Source of the DNA: an uncultured Bacteroides sp. | Lineage (GTDB): Bacteria > Bacteroidota > Bacteroidia > Bacteroidales > Bacteroidaceae | Assembly (NCBI RefSeq): GCF_963678425.1 | Contig: NZ_OY782854.1 | Coordinates: 1 to 64,000, forward strand | DNA: 64,000 bases | Direction of reading: 5' to 3' | Shown here: in pieces, positions 55,795-64,000 of the stretch | How the letters are laid out: every line of letters starts with the position of its first letter | Position numbering within the stretch: the first letter of the stretch is position 1 | The notes under the pieces: generated by a model | What the model was told of the DNA's origin: nothing | The model's input: only the letters and a program-made list of their open reading frames with translations | Databases searched by the model: none | Made by a program: the position numbers and the translations under genes

Positions 55795-56358
55795 ATGCTG
55801 AAAGTCTTGATAACTCATGCTGTGAACGATGAGCTGATCACGGTAAATCTGTCTGGTTGCGAGGTAAAATACGTCCGTACAGGCATTGGGAAAGTAAAAG
55901 CGACTATCCGTTTGATGAATGCCTTGGCACAGGAACGTCCGGATGTAGTGATTAATATTGGAACTGCTGGTACGGTGGACCACAACGTGGGCGAGGTATT
56001 TGTATGCCGTCACTTTATAGACCGGGATCTGCAGAAGGTGGGCTGTCTCAACTTGGAGCATGAAACCGATTCTTCTTCTTTGCTTGAAAAAAAAGGATAT
56101 TGCTGCGACTGGAAATGCGAGGGCGTATGTAATACGGGGGATAGTTTTCTTACGGAAACGGCTGATTCACATGGAGATGTGTTCGATATGGAAGCCTATG
56201 CTCAGGCACAAGTGTGTCAAATGAAAAATATTCCTTTCATTGCAGTGAAATATGTAACAGATAAAATTGGTGAAAACTCCATTAAGCACTGGGAAGATAA
56301 GCTGGCTGATGCCCGTAAGGGACTGAGTGATTTCCTGAACAACCGTTCATTGATCTGA
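55795..56358 (+). CDS. Nucleosidase (MTA/SAH nucleosidase-like)
   Basis: A 187-residue protein of the PNP/UDP phosphorylase fold. RTGIGKVKATIRLMNAL, INIGTAGTVDHNVGEVFVC and FDMEAYAQAQVC (substrate Glu) match 5'-methylthioadenosine/S-adenosylhomocysteine nucleosidases, and the catalytic Asp is in VKYVTDKIGE. It is shorter than MtnN (about 230). The substrate may be MTA, SAH or another nucleoside. Confidence 0.85.
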   Translation: MLKVLITHAVNDELITVNLSGCEVKYVRTGIGKVKATIRLMNALAQERPDVVINIGTAGTVDHNVGEVFVCRHFIDRDLQKVGCLNLEHETDSSSLLEKKGYCCDWKCEGVCNTGDSFLTETADSHGDVFDMEAYAQAQVCQMKNIPFIAVKYVTDKIGENSIKHWEDKLADARKGLSDFLNNRSLI

Positions 56359-56424
56359 TTTTTTAGTGACTTAATAAGAAAAATGTAAGAACTTGATTAA
56401 TTGGGGGAGGACTGATTTTTGTTG

Positions 56425-56497
56425 CACGGAAGGAGAGGCTCGAACTCCCGACACCCGGTTTTGGAGACCGGTGCTCTACCAACTGAGCTACTTCCGT
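56425..56497 (-). tRNA. tRNA-Trp (anticodon CCA)
   Basis: Full cloverleaf of 73 nt: acceptor ACGGAAG pairs with CTTCCGT, D-arm GCTCAGTTGGTAGAGC, anticodon stem around CTCCAAA (anticodon CCA), T-arm GGGAGTTCGAGCCTCTC. Discriminator is G, and CCA is not encoded. A TACCTTTG box lies at 56509-56516. Confidence 0.95.
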
Positions 56498-56508
56498 GTT
56501 TGCGAGTG

Positions 56509-56516
56509 CAAAGGTA
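56509..56516 (-). promoter_or_regulatory. Likely -7 box of tRNA-Trp
   Basis: Minus-strand TACCTTTG, 11 bp before the tRNA 5' end. Confidence 0.6.
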
Positions 56517-56551
56517 ATGCAATATTTTAGATATGCAAGATGTGCCCCCTC

Positions 56552-56752
56552 TTATTTATTTCTAGCAGCTCTTTTTCTTCTGAATTCAGCCTTCATTTTA
56601 GCCGCCCCCGAGCCATGAGTACCCTTGGCATAAGTCGTTTTTTTTGCTTTTGACTTTACTTTCTTGGGCTCCGCTTTTTTATAGGGAGAAGTGTCTTTTC
56701 CTTTTTTAAAAACGATACCGTCTGTAAGAACTTTCTCTATATCTGTGCTCAT
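56552..56752 (-). CDS. Small lysine/alanine-rich basic protein
   Basis: A 66-residue protein, strongly basic from residue 16 on (KKGKDTSPYKKAEPKKVKSK, then EFRRKRAARNK). It has no membrane segment. It could bind nucleic acid. A TATCTTTG promoter box at 56805-56812 and a well-formed palindrome in the leader support it as real. I cannot name a family. Confidence 0.65.
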   Translation of the reverse strand: MSTDIEKVLTDGIVFKKGKDTSPYKKAEPKKVKSKAKKTTYAKGTHGSGAAKMKAEFRRKRAARNK

Positions 56753-56780
56753 AATCTGAATTGTTTCTTATTTTAAGAAT

Positions 56781-56812
56781 GTAGCCCACGCAATTGCGGG
56801 GCTACAAAGATA
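56781..56812 (-). promoter_or_regulatory. Promoter box and start-site palindrome of the small basic protein gene
   Basis: Minus-strand TATCTTTG (56805-56812) is followed directly by a palindrome: GTAGCCC and GGGCTAC arms around CGCAATTGCG (56781-56805). The transcript would start in the palindrome, so it could be an operator or a 5' hairpin. Confidence 0.5.
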
Positions 56813-56833
56813 CGATTTATTCCTTAGAAAAGA

Positions 56834-58042
56834 TTATTTTGCGGCTTCTTCTTGTTTTCTTTCTTTGGGAAGTATCAGATTTAGTATTACCCCCAGTACA
56901 GCTGCCAATCCAATGCCTGTCATGGAAAAGTTTCCAAATTGGAAAACTGCTCCACCGATACCAAAAGTTAAGGTCAGCGATACGATAATGATGTTACGGG
57001 GATCACTTAAATTAGTTCTTGACTGAATTAAATTATTAATACCCACAGAAGCGATCATACCAAACAATAGCATCATGATTCCTCCCAGTACAGCATTTGG
57101 AATAGTTTTCAATAATGCGCTGATTTTTCCAATCAGAGAGAATACAATACCTGTAATTGCTGCAATTCGAATAACTGCCGGACTTGTAATTTTAGTCAGA
57201 GACATAGCGCCAATCACTTCTGAATAGGTTGTTACTGGAGGTCCTCCTAATGTTCCTGCTACTATGCAAGCCAGTCCGTCTCCAAGCATTGTTCTATGTA
57301 ATCCCGGATCTTTTACGAAATCTTTTCCGGCCACGTCATTTACAGCATAGATATTACCAATGTGTTCAATGATAGGTGCAATGGCAACTGGTGCCATAAA
57401 CAGGATTGCTTCCCAGGAAAACACTGGAGTAACAAATTTAGGAAGGGCAAACCAGGGAGCGTTGATCACCAAAGTGAAATCCAAACCGTAGAAGATTAAT
57501 GCAATAACAAATCCAACTACGATTCCGCAAAAGATAGGAATCAATTTTAATAATCCTTTTCCAAGGAGTGTAACCAGTACGGCTGTAGCCAGTGAACTTA
57601 TTGCAAGTACCCAGTTCTCTTTTGCCATATTTACACCTGAACTACATAGCGAGATACCAATCAGGATAATTACAGGACCAATAACCACAGGAGGAAAGAG
57701 AGTGCGAATAAAACTTGTGCCTCTCCAGGCTATTACTGCACTCATTAAGCCGTAAACTAAACCAACCGCAACCAGTCCGGAAAGTGTTCCGGCTAATCCG
57801 TATAGTTCTGTAGCTTTAATGATTGGTGCGATAAAGGCAAAGCTGCTCCCTAAAAAAATAGGTACTTTACCTTTCGTGACTAAATGAAAGATTAAAGTGC
57901 CTATTCCTGCTGTGCAAAGTGCTGTTGAGGGGTCGAGCCCTACCAGCAGTGGAACTAACACTGTAGCTCCGAATGCCACAAAAAGAAATTGAACGCCGAC
58001 TATTGTCTTATGAAATGCGCTCAGTTGTTTGTTATTGTCCAT
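56834..58042 (-). CDS. uraA: Uracil permease (NCS2 family)
   Basis: A 402-residue inner-membrane protein, close in length to UraA. VQFLFVAFGATVLVPLLVGL is the start of the family, and APIIEHIGNIYAVNDVAGKD and LGGPPVTTYSEVIGAMSLTK are the substrate-binding helices. The glutamate in IIEHIG and the pattern in GPPVTTYSE point to uracil and not xanthine. Confidence 0.92.
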   Translation of the reverse strand: MDNNKQLSAFHKTIVGVQFLFVAFGATVLVPLLVGLDPSTALCTAGIGTLIFHLVTKGKVPIFLGSSFAFIAPIIKATELYGLAGTLSGLVAVGLVYGLMSAVIAWRGTSFIRTLFPPVVIGPVIILIGISLCSSGVNMAKENWVLAISSLATAVLVTLLGKGLLKLIPIFCGIVVGFVIALIFYGLDFTLVINAPWFALPKFVTPVFSWEAILFMAPVAIAPIIEHIGNIYAVNDVAGKDFVKDPGLHRTMLGDGLACIVAGTLGGPPVTTYSEVIGAMSLTKITSPAVIRIAAITGIVFSLIGKISALLKTIPNAVLGGIMMLLFGMIASVGINNLIQSRTNLSDPRNIIIVSLTLTFGIGGAVFQFGNFSMTGIGLAAVLGVILNLILPKERKQEEAAK

Positions 58043-58809
58043 GTAATATCAAGGATTAAAATTAAATAATAGTCAAGGGATTAGATGAAAACCGAGCAAA
58101 GGTCGTTTTTTATTTTCATATTGCAAAATTGGAAGATTGTTTTTGGCTATTTTTTATTAGCACTTTTCAAAAAGGAGCTTTTTTTGATTGTTTGCTTTAG
58201 AAGTGACTGATCGTTAGCTTTCCATTCCGCAACTTTTTGTTGTTCTTTTCGCTTCTTTACGGACAAGAAGTGCTTCTCCCTGATTATAAGTAAGGTTTGG
58301 CTGGATAATTAACTGATATATAAATAGTTATATTAATACGCTTTTTAGATGCTGTGTCAGGATGTTCTGACTCAAGAGCTATAATATATTCTTTATAAAA
58401 GAACGAATATAATCATTGTGTATATTGAATTATATTAATATGTTTTATTTTGATTTAAATAGTATGCAAAATATGATAATATGATTCTAAAACGGCGTAT
58501 AATAATTGCAATTTATTATTTGTGGAATAATAAATATATAAATGAAAGCTAAATTGCCATACGTATATACATAATATCATATATTTGCAGAAAATAAAAT
58601 CAAAAAGAAATTATAAATGGTTTTTTTGTATTCAAAATGATATTATTAAATAATATTAGCTAACATAATAATTGAAAGTGCCATGAATAATATGGCAAAA
58701 GGATATCGCTCACAAGTATCAGAGATTGAATAGGTTGAGTGAATCCAGAAGATAGTTAAAGCGCGCAACTAGACTTCCACAATAATTCTAACTAAAAAAT
58801 GAAAACGCA
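58043..58809. other. Long intergenic region between uraA and the truncated porin gene
   Basis: About 770 bp of AT-rich sequence without a convincing gene. It holds a small palindrome TGCCAT/ATGGCA (58679-58697) and one promoter box (58580-58587). I see no tRNA or known riboswitch. Confidence 0.5.
58580..58587 (+). promoter_or_regulatory. Likely -7 box of the nitrogen operon
   Basis: TATATTTG fits TAnnTTTG; a TTG lies at 58554-58556, slightly too far for an ideal -33 element. The leader to the truncated porin gene would be about 215 nt. Confidence 0.45.
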
Positions 58810-58983
58810 ATGAAAAGAACAATGAAGAAACGTTTATGTCTGTTTGTGGTTGCAACTCCTTTGCTCTTTCCGTCTAAGATAATGGCTCAGGATAAAGTGG
58901 TGGTTAATTCAGGAGCCGATCTTGTGAGTGGTATTTACTGGCGTGGCCAGAATCTGGGTGGAATGAGCATATTTTGTTTCTAG
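58810..58983 (+). pseudogene. Truncated outer-membrane protein gene ahead of the P-II gene
   Basis: A 57-codon frame: a signal peptide (ends near IMAQ), then DKVVVNSGADLVSGIYWRGQNLGG, the usual opening of a Bacteroides outer-membrane protein found beside ammonium transporters (core 'LVSGIYWRGQNLGG'). After that the frame reads MSIFCF and stops. The rest of the barrel is missing, and the P-II gene follows 35 bp later. An internal deletion is the simplest explanation. Confidence 0.75.
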
Positions 58984-59018
58984 ACTTAAAATAATATGAA
59001 TCAACAAAATTAATAGTT

Positions 59019-59372
59019 ATGAAGAAAATTGAAGCAATTATTCGTAAGGCAAAATTCAGTGATGTACGTAAGGCATTACGTGAGGCCGATATCGAATTCT
59101 TATCATGGTGGGATGTAAAAGGTCAGGGTAATGCCCGCCAAGGTCTTATATTTAGAGGTGTAGCATATGATATCAGTGCAATTGATCGTATCTGCATTTC
59201 ATTTGTAGTCAGAAATATTAATCTGGATAAATCAATTGATGCCATATTGAAAGCTGCTTTTACTGGAGAAAGCGGTGATGGAAGAATCTTTATTTCAAGT
59301 ATTGATGAGTCAATACGTATACGTACCGGAGATAGAGGAGACGAATCTCTGTATGACAAAGATAAGAAATAA
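59019..59372 (+). CDS. P-II nitrogen-regulatory protein
   Basis: A 117-residue trimeric signalling protein that senses ATP, ADP and 2-oxoglutarate and gates the ammonium channel. MKKIEAIIRKAKFSDVRKAL and the carboxyl-terminal ESGDGRIFISSIDESIRIRTG are conserved. The T-loop is changed: where typical P-II has ELYRGAEY with the modified Tyr, this reads LIFRGVAY, about three residues shorter and with Phe at that position. Uridylylation at the usual site is therefore not expected. It lies 44 bp before the ammonium transporter gene. Confidence 0.9.
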   Translation: MKKIEAIIRKAKFSDVRKALREADIEFLSWWDVKGQGNARQGLIFRGVAYDISAIDRICISFVVRNINLDKSIDAILKAAFTGESGDGRIFISSIDESIRIRTGDRGDESLYDKDKK

Positions 59373-59416
59373 GGAAATAAGTTATAGGTAGGTTAAGGAT
59401 TTAAACAGATAATATT

Positions 59417-60844
59417 ATGAAACGAAGGTTAGTTAAATATATAGTATTTTTTCTTTTATTGTTTTTAGGTGTTCATTCATCTGCAATTGCGCAGGATTCA
59501 GTAACCACTGCTGTGGCAGATACAACAATGGCTGCACAAGCAGTGGCCGCTACTGCTTCACCTGTAGTTGCTACAAAAGCTGTAGCTACTTTAGACTCGG
59601 GAAATACTGCCTGGATGATGGTTGCAACCATTCTGGTATTGTTAATGACTATTCCGGGGTTAGCTCTTTTTTATGGTGGACTGGTACGGAAAAAGAATAT
59701 ACTTAGCGTTTTGATGCAATGCCTTATTCTTACAGGTGTAATAAGTATTATCTGGATTGCATTTGGATATAGTTGGGTATTTGGCACTAGTTTTGCGGTA
59801 TCAGGTAATCCGTTAAGTTTTATTATAGGTGGATTTGATAAAGTGTTTTTGCACGGCATTTCTATTAAGTCATTAACAATAGGAAATATTCCTGAGACAT
59901 TGTTTGCTTTGTATCAATGTATGTTCGCTGTGATTACTCCGGCGCTTATCATTGGTGCATTTGCTGAAAGAATTAAGTTCAAAGGCTTTCTGGTATTTGC
60001 AATTCTTTGGTCAGTTATTGTTTACAACCCTATGGCCCACTGGGTATGGGGCGGTGGATGGATGCAAAAGATGGGAGCTTTAGACTTTGCCGGTGGGACT
60101 GTAGTTCATATTAACGCAGGTATTTCTGCTCTTGTAATGGCGATTATGCTAGGTTGCAGAAAAGGATATAAAGCAAGAGAATCTGTACTGACTCCAAATA
60201 GTACTCCTTTTGTATTCATTGGTACAGCTCTTTTATGGTTAGGTTGGATTGGGTTTAATGCTGGAAGCGGATTGGCGGCAGATGGCTTAGCTGCCAATGC
60301 TTTCCTTGTAACTCACTTTGCTGCATGTGTTTCTGCAATTGTATGGATGACTTTAGAATGGACCATAAATAAGAAGCCAACAGTTGTTGGTTTTTGCACC
60401 GGTGCTGTAGGTGGTCTTGTTGCAATTACTCCTGCGGCAGGAAGCTGTGATGTCCTTGGAGCATTCTTTATTGGATTGATCACTCCTATAATCTGTTTTA
60501 TAATGGTTGCTTATGTGAAACCAAAATTAAAATATGATGATACACTTGATGCATTCGGCGTACATGGTGTTGGTGGTATTATTGGTTCTATCCTTACAGG
60601 TGTATTTGCTACCCGTGTAGTTACAGGTGACGGTGGTGCACAAGGTGCTTTGTATGGTAACTGGCATCAACTATGGGTACAGATTTTAGTAACATTGGCT
60701 ACAATAGTATATAGCGCTGTACTTACTATTATCTTATTCTATATTGTAAATAAGACAATAGGACTTAGAGTGACAAAAGAAGAAGAATCAGTAGGTCTTG
60801 ATATTTCTCAACACGGAGAAATAGCTTATGATGAAGAAGAATAA
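59417..60844 (+). CDS. amt: Ammonium transporter
   Basis: A 475-residue inner-membrane channel of the Amt/Rh family. It starts with a signal peptide (IAQ) and an Ala/Thr/Val-rich linker of about 35 residues before the first pore helix (WMMVATILVLLMTIPGLALF). The pore histidines are in YNPMAHWVWGGGW and FGVHGVGGIIGSIL. P-II upstream fits its control. Confidence 0.95.
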   Translation: MKRRLVKYIVFFLLLFLGVHSSAIAQDSVTTAVADTTMAAQAVAATASPVVATKAVATLDSGNTAWMMVATILVLLMTIPGLALFYGGLVRKKNILSVLMQCLILTGVISIIWIAFGYSWVFGTSFAVSGNPLSFIIGGFDKVFLHGISIKSLTIGNIPETLFALYQCMFAVITPALIIGAFAERIKFKGFLVFAILWSVIVYNPMAHWVWGGGWMQKMGALDFAGGTVVHINAGISALVMAIMLGCRKGYKARESVLTPNSTPFVFIGTALLWLGWIGFNAGSGLAADGLAANAFLVTHFAACVSAIVWMTLEWTINKKPTVVGFCTGAVGGLVAITPAAGSCDVLGAFFIGLITPIICFIMVAYVKPKLKYDDTLDAFGVHGVGGIIGSILTGVFATRVVTGDGGAQGALYGNWHQLWVQILVTLATIVYSAVLTIILFYIVNKTIGLRVTKEEESVGLDISQHGEIAYDEEE

Positions 60845-60892
60845 AAATTAATAGGTTGTTGGTACATTTAAGGTAAATTATTGCTTTTTGAT

Positions 60893-60923
60893 AAAAGGCA
60901 TCTCTGTGAAGAGGTGCCTTTTT
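60893..60923 (+). terminator. Intrinsic terminator after amt
   Basis: AAAAGGCATCTCT pairs with AGAGGTGCCTTTT (one G-U) and a T-run follows. Confidence 0.9.
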
Positions 60924-61078
60924 GGCATGTATTAATCAGTATTGAAAACAAAAGAGTGCTTTATGCAATAATGGCTAATAAACAAAAAATACATGTTATC
61001 TTGCGAACATAAATCATTTATAAGTGGTTAAAAAGATATGTGAATTTAGTTGACTGAAAAATTAATTTTGAAGACACT

Positions 61079-61834
61079 ATGGACAAAGAATTAAGAGATA
61101 AGTTTATATCACATTGGCAAAAATATTTTCCCAATGCAGAGTTACCTATAACATTTCAGTATTCAGATGATACAATGGGAATTGAAAAAGAAAAGCTCTT
61201 TGAGGGACACCACTGTATATTTGCTCAGCTGACAAAGGTCAGAAGAGGAGACTCAGTGTGTATGCAGAATGAATCAGTTAATTGCCGTGGAGGAAAGCGT
61301 TATCTGGGATTTTTTCATACTTTGTTCCCTGGATTTGAATGCTTCCTGTCTCATGATGAGGCTGGTGAGGGTGAACGTTATAAGCGCACGCCGGAACTAG
61401 TGACCGAGTGTATGAAACACCTGCCTTTTATTTCTGTGAAAAAAAATATTATATTCAAACGTTGGGATAGACTCAATGAAGAGGATGCCCCGCAGGCGGT
61501 TATCTTTTTTGCCACTCCAGATGTTATTTCAGGCTTATTTACGCTGACCTGTTTTAATAGTGCTGCATCTGATGCTGTGATTACTCCTTTTGGAGCTGGT
61601 TGCGCCTCAATAGTTTATCATCCTTATCAGGAAGAACTTAATGGAACAAAGAGAGCTGTACTTGGACTCTTTGATCCATCGGCCCGTAAATTTGTAAAAA
61701 GTGATCTGCTTACTTTTTCTATCCCTTTTTCAAAGTTTTCTGAGATGATTAATGAAATGGAGGAAAGTTTTCTTATTACAGATAGCTGGTCAATAATCAA
61801 AGGGAGGATGGGAAAGGTTAATCAAATAGAGTAA
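61079..61834 (+). CDS. DUF169-family protein
   Basis: A 251-residue soluble protein. PFGAGCASIVYHPYQE matches the core of DUF169, and four other cysteines are present (for example CMQNESVNCRGG). These proteins are widespread in anaerobes and may bind a metal or cofactor; no reaction is established that I know of. It stands alone, between the amt operon and the right-hand repeat. Confidence 0.8.
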   Translation: MDKELRDKFISHWQKYFPNAELPITFQYSDDTMGIEKEKLFEGHHCIFAQLTKVRRGDSVCMQNESVNCRGGKRYLGFFHTLFPGFECFLSHDEAGEGERYKRTPELVTECMKHLPFISVKKNIIFKRWDRLNEEDAPQAVIFFATPDVISGLFTLTCFNSAASDAVITPFGAGCASIVYHPYQEELNGTKRAVLGLFDPSARKFVKSDLLTFSIPFSKFSEMINEMEESFLITDSWSIIKGRMGKVNQIE

Positions 61835-62153
61835 TTGGTATAAAAGCATTTGTATCTCATAAAAAGTAAAATTACAAGAAAGTCCACCATCAATCAGATG
61901 GCTTTAATTTTGGAGTTGTGTATTTGTGGTTTTACTTGACTCTTAACAGTAATAATTGTGCTTCCGCCCAGGGGTGATCAGGGCTCAGTCAATATTCCTG
62001 AGGAATACTAATTTAGAGTTTATTTTTGCGTTTTGAAAAAAGAAGAAAGACAATCCTTACTGTCTCTGCTTCTCCCGTTAGGAATCCCTGATTATTTTGA
62101 TGTTGTTTCCGTGGAATCCCTTTATACTTGTTTGTATTCTGAAAAAAAACGGA
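61835..62153. other. Intergenic region between the DUF169 gene and repeat copy B
   Basis: About 320 bp. It holds one small palindrome (TATTCCTGAGGAATA, 61993-62007) and no gene that I can support. Confidence 0.5.
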
Positions 62154-62640
62154 TAATTGCTGAATTATTTGATTTTATTCTCCAATAAATAAAAATAATT
62201 GGTATATCGCTTAGATTTATTCACCAATTATTTTTCTAAAAAGCGATTAAGAAAATATGCCGAATAGTTCCATTGAAAGCCTTAAGGGATATTGAAGAAT
62301 AAGCCTTGACGTTTTCAAAATGTGTCAAAACGTTTAAGTCCTTCTAGTAAAGGATTTCAGAACATATAGACATTAGTTTGCAATGACAATGAATTATCAA
62401 TTTATAAAAGCACACCCACTAAATAATTATAACAGATATTTATTTTAAATGCCTTATAAAAAGTAGTTTAATGATGATTGCAATCATAAATACAACGGAC
62501 AACAGGCGACAGAATGCAAAAAACACTGCCAAAAAAAAGCAATTTATAACTGAATTATTTGTCCAGATATTTTATTTTTTCAATGATAACTATCTAATAA
62601 TCAATGTCTGCCAGGTAAAAATCGTAGGGGTATAAATGCC

Positions 62641-63769
62641 GAATTCAAGTTATAAACGCAACTCTCTCCTATGTTTTTTTAATGTATTAATAAACTCCAT
62701 TGGGGTATAATATCCCAACCTTTTTCTCGGTCTTGAATTAATTAAATTTTCTACTATTTCTACCTGTTTTTCAGTTACTTCACTAAAGTCTGTCCCCTTA
62801 GGAAAGTATTGCCTGACTAATCCATTTATATTTTCATTTGCTCCTCTTTCCCAAGAATGATAGGGTTTGGCAAAATAGAAATTAATTCTCAATTTTGTTT
62901 CTATTTTTTTATGAAAAGCAAACTCAAACCCATTATCCGAGGTTATAGTGAAGATTTTCCCTTTAAATGATGTTAAACATTTAATAGCCGTATCTGCCAT
63001 TGATTTTGGATCACGCCCCTTAAGTTTGCGTATCCATAAGCGTCCGGTAAGCCTATCATTAATGGTCATTAGTGCACTCTTTTTATTCTTTCCAATTATA
63101 GAATCTATTTCAAAATCACCAAACCTTTTGCGTTCCTCTACAATGGCAGGTCTTTGATCAATAGTTCTGCGATTTTTAAGTATCCCTCTACTATTATATT
63201 CAGAGCCGCGTTTTTTGTTTTTTCGCCCTCTTCGGCGCAAATATTTATAAAGGCGTCCTTTCTGACGTTTATCTTTCCAGATCCATTGATAAAGTATTTC
63301 ATGAGAAACCATGGGAATCGACTGTAATTTGCACCGACCTGATATCTGTTCCGGACTATAATTAAATTCTATTAGCAGATCCTTTGCAAGAGCCTTCATT
63401 TCTTGGGTAAAGACTACTTTCCCAGGGCGACATTTCTTTCTTAAGTCAGCTTTCTTTTGAGCTTCACGGGGCATGTACTGATGCCAGGAGCCATAAGAAT
63501 TACGAATGATTTCACGGCCTATGGTACTTTTATGAACCTTTACAAGAGAGGCTATCTCACTTTTACTTTTTCCACTGTGAAGATATGCAGAAATTTCATA
63601 TCTTTGTTCTTGGGTTAAATGTTTCATCTTGTAACTGATTTTGTAGGAGATTGAGGGAACAAGATAATTATTTTATCCCATCAGAGAAAGGGGGGAAGAA
63701 AAACATTTTCCCCTTCTCTGAAAAAATATTCAATCTAAAATTCCATCAGTTGCATTTAACACTTGAATT
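62641..63769 (-). mobile_element. IS30-family insertion sequence
   Basis: About 1.13 kb with one transposase gene. The ends are inverted repeats: AATTCAAGT...GCAACT from 62642 on the left and AGTTGC...ACTTGAATT up to 63769 on the right. About 19 of 22 positions match. The exact ends could be a few bases further out; I cannot define a target duplication. The transposase stop codon overlaps the left repeat. It lies inside repeat copy B, so it arrived after that repeat. Confidence 0.85.
62650..63627 (-). CDS. IS30-family transposase
   Basis: A 325-residue DDE enzyme that looks intact. The amino-terminal helix-turn-helix is in LTQEQRYEISAYLHSGKSKS and KSTIGREIIRN. The acidic triad is in GDFEIDSIIG (about 171), TITSDNGFEF (about 230) and ERGANENINGLVRQYFPKG (about 264), followed by the IS30-type RPRKRLGYYTP. 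Length is as expected, so the element could still be active. Confidence 0.95.
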   Translation of the reverse strand: MKHLTQEQRYEISAYLHSGKSKSEIASLVKVHKSTIGREIIRNSYGSWHQYMPREAQKKADLRKKCRPGKVVFTQEMKALAKDLLIEFNYSPEQISGRCKLQSIPMVSHEILYQWIWKDKRQKGRLYKYLRRRGRKNKKRGSEYNSRGILKNRRTIDQRPAIVEERKRFGDFEIDSIIGKNKKSALMTINDRLTGRLWIRKLKGRDPKSMADTAIKCLTSFKGKIFTITSDNGFEFAFHKKIETKLRINFYFAKPYHSWERGANENINGLVRQYFPKGTDFSEVTEKQVEIVENLINSRPRKRLGYYTPMEFINTLKKHRRELRL

Positions 63770-63844
63770 TAGGAATATATATAGAGAATATACATCCAAC
63801 GTCCTTAATCCTTTTAATAAATCAGTCTTATTCAGGCCAGTTTT

Positions 63845-64000
63845 GCAACTTCCTTGTTAATCGCTTACAGCGAGAGTGACTGCATGAGCGACCTTATGCT
63901 CAGTCTTGTTTTGCATGTCCCAGTGATATTATTGATCTAATATACTAATAGATTAGCTCAATTTATTTTATACGATCTGTTTTTAGTTTCCAATAATTTT
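63845..64000. other. Right-edge sequence beyond repeat copy B
   Basis: 155 bp with no gene I can support; it no longer matches the left flank of copy A. Confidence 0.5.

Larger units (their letters stand above)
62154..63844 (-). repeat. Non-coding dispersed repeat, copy B, split by IS30
   Basis: Runs on the minus strand from 63844 to 63770, then is broken by the insertion element, and continues from 62641 down to 62154, about 563 bp of repeat in total. Without the element it aligns end to end with copy A (15929-16482). The hairpin at 62194-62232 has perfect 10-bp arms (AATAATTGGT and its complement), as in copy A with one mismatch. The helix at 62303-62331 keeps all seven pairs, two of them G-U where copy A has Watson-Crick pairs. 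Confidence 0.8.

Overview
The window looks like a chromosomal segment from a Bacteroides-type organism (order Bacteroidales). The evidence is low GC, promoters of the TAnnTTTG type in front of many genes, a tmRNA whose tag reads GENNYALAA, a SusC/SusD pair, a BACON-domain lipoprotein, and the start of a hybrid two-component sensor with a propeller domain. All functions below are read from sequence and family knowledge; no search was run.

Layout. 1-1643 holds the amino-terminal part of a propeller sensor (minus strand). 2066-5761 is purL. 6351-9533 is a lipoprotein/outer-membrane protein pair. 9698-13346 is a LysE-type exporter, a DUF4924-like protein, rfbD and prfC. 13558-15607 is a purine permease with a DUF5020 outer-membrane protein. 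15929-16482 is a non-coding repeat. 16721-18870 is a small redox group (ferredoxin-like protein, flavoprotein, HxlR regulator). 18960-19353 is tmRNA. 19539-21504 is xpt with a xanthine permease. 21928-23810 is a tandem pair of DeoR-family regulators, the second one frameshifted. 24169-45461 is a large plus-strand locus for phosphorylated glycerol compounds. 45777-49338 holds a small membrane protein and a SNF2 helicase. 49485-51544 is sucCD. 51720-58042 runs minus-strand through metY, rny, zapA, a coiled-coil protein, tRNA-Trp, a lysine-rich protein and uraA, with one plus-strand nucleosidase. 58810-60844 is a truncated outer-membrane protein, a P-II protein and an ammonium transporter. 61079-61834 is a DUF169 protein. 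The right end is a second copy of the non-coding repeat, interrupted by an IS30-family element.

The most interesting system is 24169-45461. It joins a glycerol-3-phosphate dehydrogenase, a glycerophosphodiesterase, an sn-glycerol-1-phosphate dehydrogenase, an organophosphate antiporter, a HAD phosphatase, a polyol permease, SusC/SusD, a BACON lipoprotein, two secreted calcineurin-like phosphoesterases, a secreted GH13 enzyme and a transketolase. The local regulators are DeoR/GlpR-type rather than the usual hybrid two-component or sigma/anti-sigma pairs. Having routes for both glycerol-phosphate enantiomers, a secreted alpha-glycosidase and phosphodiesterases suggests a locus that takes apart glycerol-phosphate polymers such as Gram-positive teichoic acids. 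This is an inference.

Two other signals stand out. First, a roughly 555-nt non-coding sequence occurs twice, inverted, 46 kb apart; the copies have diverged but keep matching hairpins, and a related fragment lies near 21733. Second, there are two arrays of four short palindromes with exact spacing: 23 bp upstream of purL and 22 bp between the ends of convergent genes near 45571.
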